Assembly: GCA_024763075.1 (NCBI GenBank)
Contig: JANTGF010000034.1
Span: 1 to 42,064 of the forward strand
Direction: 5' to 3'
DNA length: 42,064 bases
Source of the DNA: Bacteroidales bacterium
GTDB lineage: Bacteria; Bacteroidota; Bacteroidia; Bacteroidales; VadinHA17
The position numbers and the translations under genes were made by a program. Position 1 is the stretch's first letter, and each line of letters starts with the position of its first letter. Below the pieces are notes generated by a model. That model saw only the letters and a program-made list of their open reading frames with translations. It did not search any database and was not told the DNA's origin. This document shows positions 1 to 7,304 of this stretch, piece after piece.

Positions 1-981
1 CAGATACATGTTGATCTACCTGATCTGAATGAAAGATTTGAGATCTTTAAAGTGCATCTCAGACCATTAAAAGTGGATAAAAAACTGGATATTGATTTTC
101 TTGCAAAGCAAACACCTGGGTTTTCAGGGGCAGATATCGCAAATGTATGTAATGAGGCAGCATTGGTTGCTGCACGAAAGAATAAAAAACAGGTTGCAAA
201 ACAGGATTTCTTAGACGCAGTTGACCGCATTATTGGCGGGCTGGAAAAAAAGAATAAGCTAATCACCCTCAGAGAGAAAAAGACCATCGCTTTTCATGAA
301 GCCGGTCATGCAACGGTGAGTTGGTTGCTGGAACATGCAAATCCACTTGTTAAAGTAACAATTGTACCCCGTGGCAAAGCCCTTGGTGCTGCCTGGTATC
401 TCCCGGAAGAAAGGCAGATTACTACTACAGAGCAGCTTTTTGATGAAATGTGTGCTGCTCTGGGAGGAAGGGCCTCAGAAGAAATTAATTTTGGTAAGAT
501 TTCTACCGGCGCATTAAATGACCTGGAAAAAGTAACTAAACAAGCTTATGCTATGGTTACTTATTTTGGGATGAGTCCTACCATTGGCAACATTAGCTTT
601 TTTGACTCATCGGGTCAGTCGGAATACGGCTTTACCAAACCTTATAGTGAAAAAACAGCTGAACTTATCGATAAGGAAGTAAAGCTTTTAATTGATAAAG
701 CTTTTGTCCGGACAAAAAAAATCCTTGCAGATAATAAAGAAAAACTGGCGGAATTAGCAAATCTCCTTCTGAACAGGGAAGTGATTTTTAGTGAGGATCT
801 GGAAAAGATATTTGGGAAGAGGAAAGAGAAAGATCCCGATGATAAAATTCTAATAACAGCTAAGGTCAATAAAAAACCAGTTGCCAGGGGTAGAAAAAAG
901 AAGCCTGCAGATGCAAAAGTAGTTGTTAAGGAAGGAAAAACAGACCTGAAAGAAAAGCCGGAAAGAAAGATTAAGTCCTGA
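1..981 (+). CDS. ftsH: ATP-dependent zinc metalloprotease FtsH, C-terminal part (5' end outside window)
   Basis: The reading frame is open from base 1 and opens with a stretch (VDLPDLNER, then EIFKVHLRPL) typical of the end of the FtsH AAA+ module, so the gene starts upstream of the window. Next comes the AAA lid helix region (TPGFSGADIANVCNEAA) and then the M41 peptidase domain with the zinc motif HEAGH at about 295-309, followed by the conserved GGRASEE helix. The tail is rich in Lys, as is common in Bacteroidota FtsH. FtsH is a membrane-anchored hexamer that degrades misfolded or regulatory membrane and cytoplasmic proteins. A GTG at 52 lies inside the AAA module and is not the start. Family assignment is very secure; only the N-terminal half is missing. 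Confidence 0.97.
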   Translation, partial: QIHVDLPDLNERFEIFKVHLRPLKVDKKLDIDFLAKQTPGFSGADIANVCNEAALVAARKNKKQVAKQDFLDAVDRIIGGLEKKNKLITLREKKTIAFHEAGHATVSWLLEHANPLVKVTIVPRGKALGAAWYLPEERQITTTEQLFDEMCAALGGRASEEINFGKISTGALNDLEKVTKQAYAMVTYFGMSPTIGNISFFDSSGQSEYGFTKPYSEKTAELIDKEVKLLIDKAFVRTKKILADNKEKLAELANLLLNREVIFSEDLEKIFGKRKEKDPDDKILITAKVNKKPVARGRKKKPADAKVVVKEGKTDLKEKPERKIKS

Positions 982-984
982 CGA

Positions 985-1004
985 CCTAAATTCCATAATT
1001 TAGG
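985..1004 (+). terminator. Weak hairpin after ftsH
   Basis: CCTAAATT (985-992) and AATTTAGG (997-1004) pair perfectly around CCAT, four bases after the ftsH stop. No T run follows, so it may end or stabilise the ftsH transcript only weakly. Confidence 0.3.
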
Positions 1005-1096
1005 ATTATTGATGATTCCTTGTTAAATTTGCCCGGATACATTTCAAAGAAAGAAGAGAAAAAATTATTTGTTAATATTTCTAAATGCAGGAATAG

Positions 1097-1978
1097 GTGG
1101 GTGATATTTTAAAAAGAACTGTAACAGGCACATCACTTCTGATACTGGTTATTGGGACTGCTGTCTTTAATAGTCTGGCCTTTGTAATCCTGTTCTTTTT
1201 TATAATGCAGGTCTCATTATTTGAATTTTACCGGATTTCATCCCGTTTTAAAGTTCATCCGCAAACAGTGATTGGAATGTTGCTTGCTTCTTTTCTTTAT
1301 ATTTACTTTTTTCTGAATTCCATTGGATTTTTACCCATTCGCTTTATTTGGCTTTTTTTACCCCTGGTTAGTCTGATCTACATAAATGAGCTTTTTTTTC
1401 GTGAAAACAGACCTGTTCATAACATTGCTTTTACTTTATTGGGCATTTTGTATATTGCACTGCCATTTGCACTATTTAATTATTTGATTTTTTCCGTTTC
1501 AAATGAATTTAATTCATCGGTTACAATGGAAAAGGATATTGTAAATTTTCTTTTTCAGCCCCGGAATCTGGTACATTATAATTTTCAGTTACTCCTTGGT
1601 ATATTTTTTATTCACTGGACCAATGATACAGGTGCATATATTATAGGAGTTCCGTTCGGAAAACATAAACTCTGGAAAAGAATTTCTCCAAAGAAATCAT
1701 GGGAAGGTCTGGCTGGGGGTGCTGTATTTGCTATGGTAACATCATACCTTCTCTCCCGGTTTTTTCCGGTTCTTGACCTTACAAACTGGTTGGTAATTGG
1801 CTTGATAGTTATTGTTTTCGGGACCTTTGGTGATTTAATAGAATCCTTGTTAAAAAGACATGCAGGTGTGAAGGATTCAGGAAGTATTTTACCGGGTCAT
1901 GGTGGTTTTCTGGATAGATATGATAGCATTATATTCTCATTACCAGTGATTTATGCTTATTTGCAAATAGTTGGATGA
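1097..1978 (+). CDS. cdsA: Phosphatidate cytidylyltransferase (CDP-diglyceride synthase)
   Basis: A 293-residue polytopic membrane protein that makes CDP-diacylglycerol from phosphatidate and CTP, the precursor of all phospholipids. The CdsA signature is intact near the C-terminus (residues about 249-278): ESLLKRHAGVKDSGSILPGH, then GG and a DRYDS motif. Earlier TNDTGAY and the SPKKSWEG segment are also family hallmarks. The start is a GTG at 1097; no in-frame ATG lies closer to the family start, and the protein then begins with the usual KRTVTG segment. The stop overlaps the psd start by 4 bases (ATGA), so the two are translationally coupled and share a phospholipid role. Confidence 0.96.
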   Translation: MGDILKRTVTGTSLLILVIGTAVFNSLAFVILFFFIMQVSLFEFYRISSRFKVHPQTVIGMLLASFLYIYFFLNSIGFLPIRFIWLFLPLVSLIYINELFFRENRPVHNIAFTLLGILYIALPFALFNYLIFSVSNEFNSSVTMEKDIVNFLFQPRNLVHYNFQLLLGIFFIHWTNDTGAYIIGVPFGKHKLWKRISPKKSWEGLAGGAVFAMVTSYLLSRFFPVLDLTNWLVIGLIVIVFGTFGDLIESLLKRHAGVKDSGSILPGHGGFLDRYDSIIFSLPVIYAYLQIVG

Positions 1979-2691
1979 AAAATCCTATTTTTGTGGGAAA
2001 TGTTAAAAAAATGAAGATACACAGAGAAGGCCACCGGATTCTGCTGATATTATTGATAAGCCTTTTTATCATTAACCTGTCCTACTATTCATTCTTGAAA
2101 AAGGAAGATTGGGTTTCATGGCTGGTTTCAGGCCTTAGCTTTTGTTTTTTCTTAATGATTATGCATTTTTTCAGAAAACCTGAAAGAATTGTTGAAAAGA
2201 ATTCAAACAAAATATATTCTCCGGCCGATGGTACCATTGTAGCTATAGAAGAGGTTGAGGAAAATTCCTTTTTCAAAGAAACACGTTTGCAGGTGTCTAT
2301 TTTCATGTCCCCGCTTAATATGCATATGAATTTATTTCCGCTTTCAGGAGTAGTTGACTTTGTAAAACATGAACGGGGGAAACACTGGGTAGCCTGGATT
2401 CCAAAATCATCAAAGGAAAATGAAAGAACATCAGTTGTGATCAGGCATGAGAATGAAACACAAATTATGGTAAGGCAAATTGCCGGTGCTGTTGCCAGGA
2501 GGATAGTGACTTATTGCCAAACCGGTGCCAGGGTTATGCAGGGTGATGAACTGGGATTCATTAAATTTGGATCAAGAGTGGACCTTTTTCTGCCTGTGGA
2601 CATGGAGTTGAAGGTGAAACTCGACCAGAAAGTACATGCAAATAAAACCCTGATAGCCAGTTTTAAAAGCGAAGCATTTGAAATTGATTAA
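1975..2691 (+). CDS. psd: Phosphatidylserine decarboxylase proenzyme, PSD-A type
   Basis: 238 residues, the size of the short PSD-A family found in Bacteroidota and archaea. It converts phosphatidylserine to phosphatidylethanolamine using a pyruvoyl group formed by self-cleavage. The cleavage motif is the Gly-Ser pair in KFGSRVDLFLP near the C-terminus; the HMNLFPLSG segment around residue 119 is also conserved. Two hydrophobic N-terminal segments suggest membrane association. The annotated start overlaps the cdsA stop; an internal ATG at 2011 (MKIHREGHR) resembles the usual family start and is an alternative. It pairs with CdsA here and with PssA encoded at 22618-23361, completing the CDP-DAG to PE route within the window. 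Confidence 0.95.
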   Translation: MKNPIFVGNVKKMKIHREGHRILLILLISLFIINLSYYSFLKKEDWVSWLVSGLSFCFFLMIMHFFRKPERIVEKNSNKIYSPADGTIVAIEEVEENSFFKETRLQVSIFMSPLNMHMNLFPLSGVVDFVKHERGKHWVAWIPKSSKENERTSVVIRHENETQIMVRQIAGAVARRIVTYCQTGARVMQGDELGFIKFGSRVDLFLPVDMELKVKLDQKVHANKTLIASFKSEAFEID

Positions 2692-2701
2692 GAAGGAAAA
2701 T

Positions 2702-3919
2702 ATGACAGATAATAAAATATTAAAGCTGACGGAAGATGTAAAATGGATAGGTATCCTTGATTATGATATTGTTACTTTTGATGTTGTAATGAAAACAGAT
2801 TACGGTACCACCTATAATTCCTACTTCATTGATGCCGATAAAAAAGTGATTATTGATACCTCCAAAGATAAATTTGAACAGGAGTATCTGTACAAAGTTA
2901 AAGCAGTGGTGGACCCTGCTGAGATTTCCTATATTGTTTTGAACCATACCGAACCCGATCATTCCGGAAATCTGCGGGCTTTGCTTGATCTTGCCAAGGA
3001 TGCCAAAGTTGTAGGAAGTGGAAATGCAATTCGGTATCTTCAGGATATGATTGGACCTGACTTTGAATACATTCAGGTTAAGAACGGAGATGAACTCGAT
3101 TTAGGGAATAAAACCCTGAAATTTATTGGAGCTCCGAATCTCCACTGGCCGGATACCATCTATACCTATCTTGTGGAAGATAAACTGCTTTTTACCTGCG
3201 ATTCATTTGGATGCCATTATTGTAATGAAAAAATGTTTGATGATGAAGTTGGTGATTTTAATGAGGCTTTCAATTATTACTTTGATGTGATACTCAAGCC
3301 TTACAGTAAATTTGTTCTCAAGGCAATTGAGAAGATCCGGCCTCTTGAAATTGATATGATTTGTCCGGGCCATGGGCCCATTCTCAGGTCTGACTGGAAA
3401 GAGTATGTGGACAGGTCGGAAAAATTTGCGGTGGAATATCTGGGGAAAGTGAATAAAGATACTCCCAGTGTTCTGATCTCCTATGTTTCCGCTTACGGAT
3501 ATACTCATGAAATGGCCAAGTCTATATCTGAGGGTATTAAACAAGCAGGTTCATTCAACACAGAACTGGTTGATCTCGAGTTTTTACCTTTGGGAGAGAT
3601 GGAAGAAAAGCTGACAATGAGTTCTGCTGTTCTGGTGGGTTCACCAACCATAAATCAAAACACCCTGTTTCCTGTATATAAGTTGTTTGCAGCAGTAAAT
3701 CCCATCCGTGACAAGGGGAAGCCTGCAGCGGCTTTTGGATCTTTTGGGTGGAGTGGTGAAGCCATTGGGATTATCGAGGGAAATCTCAAAATGCTTAAGT
3801 TTGATCTTTTTGATACCCATGCTTCTTTTAAATTTTATCCACAGGAGAAAAAAGCGGAAGAACTGGTAAATTTTGGAAAGGCTTTTGGTGAATTTGTATT
3901 GAGCCATGTAGTGAAATAA
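2702..3919 (+). CDS. Flavodiiron protein (FprA-type oxygen/NO reductase)
   Basis: 405 residues: an N-terminal metallo-beta-lactamase domain carrying a diiron site, then a C-terminal flavodoxin domain from about residue 254 (ISYVSAYGYTHEMA is the FMN phosphate loop). The diiron ligands all appear present: HxExDH at 82-87, His148 (NLHWPDT), Asp167 (TCDSFG) and His224 (CPGHGP). Such proteins reduce O2 to water or NO to N2O in the cytoplasm of anaerobes and microaerobes. The start was set at the ATG at 2702, which has AAGGA just upstream, not at the TTG further 5' inside psd. No rubredoxin gene lies beside it. Its presence fits an organism living near the oxic/anoxic boundary, in keeping with cytochrome bd in this window. 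Confidence 0.95.
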   Translation: MTDNKILKLTEDVKWIGILDYDIVTFDVVMKTDYGTTYNSYFIDADKKVIIDTSKDKFEQEYLYKVKAVVDPAEISYIVLNHTEPDHSGNLRALLDLAKDAKVVGSGNAIRYLQDMIGPDFEYIQVKNGDELDLGNKTLKFIGAPNLHWPDTIYTYLVEDKLLFTCDSFGCHYCNEKMFDDEVGDFNEAFNYYFDVILKPYSKFVLKAIEKIRPLEIDMICPGHGPILRSDWKEYVDRSEKFAVEYLGKVNKDTPSVLISYVSAYGYTHEMAKSISEGIKQAGSFNTELVDLEFLPLGEMEEKLTMSSAVLVGSPTINQNTLFPVYKLFAAVNPIRDKGKPAAAFGSFGWSGEAIGIIEGNLKMLKFDLFDTHASFKFYPQEKKAEELVNFGKAFGEFVLSHVVK

Positions 3920-4046
3920 TTCCTGACACCATACTTTATTTTTATATTATTCTGTATTTTTGAATTATTTAAGGAAATTTGGCGGGGTGGACACCACTTG
4001 ATTTGATCGTTTTTTCTGAAAAAGGTGAAATTATTGATATTCAACA

Positions 4047-5153
4047 ATGAAAAGTAATTTGAAATACGTACTTGCCGGATTAACATTCGTGGGTGTTGTA
4101 CTGGCTTTATGGTATTTCAGAAATATTGTTGCCTATATTCTAATTGCTGCAATTGTTTCCCTTATCGGCCGTCCGGTCGTAAACTTTTTAAACAGGATCA
4201 AAATAAAATCCTTTCATCTGCCTAAATGGGCATGCGCTGCACTTACGCTTGTATTGATGCTGTTGTTACTTTTTGGTTTTTTCAGTTTGTTTGTTCCGCT
4301 TTTATTAAATCAGGCTCAGGATTTATCAAGTATTAACCTGGAAAGTATTTCAGGCAGCCTAAAAGCTCCCATTGAGAATATTGATAATTTTTTTGCCAGG
4401 TATAAACCGGAAGGAAGTTCTTCTCTTACCCTGGAACAACTTATTCAAAACAAACTGGTTTCATTTCTGGATATTTCATTAATTTCAGATGCCATTGGTG
4501 GAACCGTTGGAGTATTGGGCAATCTCTTCATTGCTTTTTTTTCCATTTCCTTCATCAGTTTTTTCTTTTTGAAGGATGAAACCTTATTTGCTGAGGGCGT
4601 TATGTTATTTGTTCCACCAAGATATGAAGAGAGGTTCGTAACTTTTTTTAATTCTGCAAAAAGTCTGCTGACACGTTATTTTGCGGGGATCATCTTACAG
4701 ATTACAGGCATAACCATTCTGGTCACCACGGGAATGATGATTGTCGGACTTGAGTTTCAACTGGCTGCAGTAATTGGCCTGACAGCTGGAATTATGAATG
4801 TTATTCCTTATCTTGGTCCCCTTATTGGTGCAACGATTGGTTTATTGCTGGGACTGGCAAATAATCTGGATCTTGATTTTTATCACAAAATTTTACCTTT
4901 GTTGGGATATATGTCTCTGGTTTTTGTCATTGTACAAATTATTGATAATTTAGTTTTTCAGCCATTAATCTATGGAACATCGGTAAAAGCACATCCACTG
5001 GAAATATTTCTGGTGATCCTTATTGCAGGAAGTCTGGCTGGTATAATAGGGATGATTCTTGCGATTCCTGCATTTACGGTTTTCAGGACATTTGCGCATG
5101 AATTCTTTTACAAATTCAGAATCGTTCAGAAAATTACCGAAAGGATTGATTAA
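4047..5153 (+). CDS. AI-2E family transporter (PerM/UPF0118)
   Basis: 368-residue inner membrane protein with the layout of the AI-2E transporter family: paired helices at the N-terminus (NLKYVLAGLTFVGVVLALWYF and following), a soluble segment around residues 90-150, and a C-terminal bundle of helices with the conserved GLTAGIMNVIPYLGPLIGA motif and a QPLIYG segment. Members have been tied to autoinducer-2 export, sodium/proton antiport or permease function; the substrate cannot be told from sequence. It stands alone on the plus strand with 127 bases before it and about 47 after. Confidence 0.9.
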   Translation: MKSNLKYVLAGLTFVGVVLALWYFRNIVAYILIAAIVSLIGRPVVNFLNRIKIKSFHLPKWACAALTLVLMLLLLFGFFSLFVPLLLNQAQDLSSINLESISGSLKAPIENIDNFFARYKPEGSSSLTLEQLIQNKLVSFLDISLISDAIGGTVGVLGNLFIAFFSISFISFFFLKDETLFAEGVMLFVPPRYEERFVTFFNSAKSLLTRYFAGIILQITGITILVTTGMMIVGLEFQLAAVIGLTAGIMNVIPYLGPLIGATIGLLLGLANNLDLDFYHKILPLLGYMSLVFVIVQIIDNLVFQPLIYGTSVKAHPLEIFLVILIAGSLAGIIGMILAIPAFTVFRTFAHEFFYKFRIVQKITERID

Positions 5154-5200
5154 AAAGAAAAATAAATGTAATTTGCAAAACATAAATTAGGAATTCAGTT

Positions 5201-5776
5201 GTGAATAAATTAGCCCGGTACCTACTGCTTTTTATAAGCTTTGCATCCATTCATCAACTTACATTAGCCCAAGTGGATGCATCGTATGATGTGGATACAA
5301 ATCTGGTAAAATCCTATGCTGTGAGATTTGTTAGTAATTATGAGCTTGCTGATACGCTGAATTATACTTTTTTGTGGGATTTTGGCGATGGAGAGAACTC
5401 TCATCTTCCTGTAGTTGAGCATTTATATGATGAAGCAGGAACCTATTTTACATCCTTCAGGGTATCTGATAAGGATTTTTCAGATTACAGCTTTAAAAAA
5501 GTGACGATCAGGAACGTAGTTCGTGCACCAAATGTATTTACACCTAACGGAGACGGTATAAATGATTTTTGGGTTGTGCGAACCAATGGTAAATCAAAAT
5601 ATAAAGTTTCGGTTTTTACACCTTCCGGTTCAAAAGTTTTTGAAATGAGTTCTTATTCCATAAGCTGGGACGGAAAAAATCCCGGAGGTGAGGATTTAAG
5701 TTCCGGCGTATATTATTATGTGATTACGCTGGATGATAAGTATATGGATGCCGGATTCTTTCATCTGATCCGGTAG
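5201..5776 (+). CDS. Short secreted PKD-domain protein with T9SS type B (CHU_C-like) C-terminal domain
   Basis: 191 residues starting at a GTG. Residues 1-24 form a signal peptide (RYLLLFISFA, ending TLAQ). A single PKD/Ig-like domain follows with the hallmark WDFGDGE and the HLYDEAGTYFTSFRVSD strand. The C-terminal part begins NVFTPNGDGINDFWVV and ends with GVYYYVITLDDK, the classic gliding-motility-associated C-terminal domain that directs type IX secretion and surface attachment. Proteins with this tail are usually much longer; here it is attached to just one PKD domain, so the product may be a small surface binding or structural unit. The function is unknown. Confidence 0.88.
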   Translation: MNKLARYLLLFISFASIHQLTLAQVDASYDVDTNLVKSYAVRFVSNYELADTLNYTFLWDFGDGENSHLPVVEHLYDEAGTYFTSFRVSDKDFSDYSFKKVTIRNVVRAPNVFTPNGDGINDFWVVRTNGKSKYKVSVFTPSGSKVFEMSSYSISWDGKNPGGEDLSSGVYYYVITLDDKYMDAGFFHLIR

Positions 5777-6095
5777 GCAGGGAATCTCAGGAGTTGTATT
5801 TTTTTAGGAAATTTTGTTTGAGGAGGTTTCTTAAATCTATTTTATTTTGTTCCTTTACTGTATTTGGATTTTTGAAGATAAATATTTTCTTATTATATTT
5901 ATTGCAGATTTAAAAGCTTACATATTATAATCAGGAGTTATAGCATATTGTTCCATTGTTATTTAGATTGTATTTGGGGGCTTTTGTTTATTTAAAGTTA
6001 GAGTAATTATGAGTCTTTAACATAGACAATAATCACTTTTTTTACTGAAGAGAGTAATTTTTTTATTTTTTCGAATAAAGTTAGCAACTAAACTT
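5777..6095. other. Intergenic region upstream of the alternative complex III operon
   Basis: 319 very AT-rich bases between the PKD protein and actA. It must contain the operon promoter, but I find no clean TTTG-N19-21-TAnnTTTG pair. The nearest is TAATTATG at about 6004-6011, with one mismatch and an unfavourable spacing to the upstream TTTG. I see no strong hairpin, coding frame or repeat. Confidence 0.5.
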
Positions 6096-7262
6096 ATGAA
6101 TAATTGTTTTGTTGATCAATTCAGAAAACAGACCTTTCGGGTGGTCATGTTAGTATTGTTTTTGATGTATCTTCCTGTGGGTGTTTTTGGTTCTTTCTCA
6201 AATAAGAAAGAGGGTAAAAGTGAGGGATCCAAAAAGGAACTTACGGGGGATGTTAAAAGAGGTCAGAAAATATTTTTTGGCCTTGCAGAACTTGGTGAAG
6301 GCGCTCCGGTTTGTGCAAATTGCCATAATACTACAGAAATTGATTCTTTAAACTGGTATCCTTCGTCTTATGAGATTGGAAGCAAGTTTAAGAAAAAGGG
6401 ACTGATGGCCTTTAAAAAAGCTGTATTGAGCCCATCCACTCCTACAATGAAAAAGGTACATGCAAAACTTACGCTTACCGATCAGGATGTAACTGATGTA
6501 AAAGCTTATCTGGATCAGGTTGCTGTTGACGGACTTACACCAAAAAAACCGGTTGTTAAAAATGCATTATTGATGATATCATTAACCATTATCATCATTA
6601 TTGCTCTGGTTGATGCCTTCTTCACATGGAAAGTGAAGTTCAAGATTATTCATCTGGTTGTTATATTACTGGCAGTTGCCGGACAGGTTAAACTGGTGTC
6701 TCATGCAGCGATTGCACTTGGAAGATCAAAAGATTATTCACCCGACCAACCCATTAAATTTTCTCATAAAGTTCATGCAAATCAGAATCAGATCGATTGT
6801 TTGTATTGTCACCCTTCGGCAGAATATGGAAAAAATGCAGGCATCCCTTCCGTGAATGTATGTATGAATTGTCACATCCTGGTTGCGGAAGGTCAGATAT
6901 CCGGGAAATATGAGATTGATAAGGTAAAAGCAGCTTATACCAATAAAAAACCCATTGAATGGATCAGGGTTCATAATTTACCGGATCATGTATATTTTAA
7001 TCATTCTCAGCATGTTGGGGCTGGAAAGCTGGACTGTACAGAGTGTCATGGAGATGTGAAGGATATGCATCTTATTAAACAGGTGGAGGACTTGTCAATG
7101 GGTTGGTGTATTAACTGTCACCGGACAAAAGAAGTCCGTTTTACAGATAATAAATATTATGGGGACTATAAACAGCTTCATGAAGATCTGAAGTCAGGAA
7201 AAATTAAAAAAGTGACCGTTGAGGATATCGGAGGAACGGATTGTATGAAATGTCATTACTAA
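6096..7262 (+). CDS. actA: Alternative complex III subunit ActA, hexahaem cytochrome c
   Basis: 388 residues with an N-terminal signal-like hydrophobic segment (residues 13-32). There are six CxxCH haem c motifs: CANCH (73), CLYCH (235), CMNCH (256), CTECH (314), CINCH (338) and CMKCH (383). The last five, after two hydrophobic segments (about 158-176 and 184-206), form the usual pentahaem ActA module. The first lies in a separate monohaem cytochrome c domain at residues about 50-145. ActA relays electrons from the ActB/ActC core to cytochrome c or an oxidase on the periplasmic side. It is the first gene of the operon, 42 bases before actB. The family call is secure; the extra haem domain is discussed in the findings. 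Confidence 0.95.
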   Translation: MNNCFVDQFRKQTFRVVMLVLFLMYLPVGVFGSFSNKKEGKSEGSKKELTGDVKRGQKIFFGLAELGEGAPVCANCHNTTEIDSLNWYPSSYEIGSKFKKKGLMAFKKAVLSPSTPTMKKVHAKLTLTDQDVTDVKAYLDQVAVDGLTPKKPVVKNALLMISLTIIIIIALVDAFFTWKVKFKIIHLVVILLAVAGQVKLVSHAAIALGRSKDYSPDQPIKFSHKVHANQNQIDCLYCHPSAEYGKNAGIPSVNVCMNCHILVAEGQISGKYEIDKVKAAYTNKKPIEWIRVHNLPDHVYFNHSQHVGAGKLDCTECHGDVKDMHLIKQVEDLSMGWCINCHRTKEVRFTDNKYYGDYKQLHEDLKSGKIKKVTVEDIGGTDCMKCHY

Positions 7263-7304
7263 GAATGATCCTTAATCTGAGAGAAAAATAATTTAACAAA
7301 ACCA

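Noticed and set aside
1024-1031. TAAATTTG as a cdsA promoter -7 element
   Set aside because: Matches the -7 consensus, but no TTTG lies 19-21 bases upstream; such single elements are expected by chance in AT-rich DNA.
2678-2701. TTG start for the flavodiiron protein
   Set aside because: The ATG at 2702 has a good AAGGA site and gives the normal family N-terminus.
3955-3962. TATTTTTG as a promoter for the AI-2E family gene
   Set aside because: No -33 partner at the right distance.
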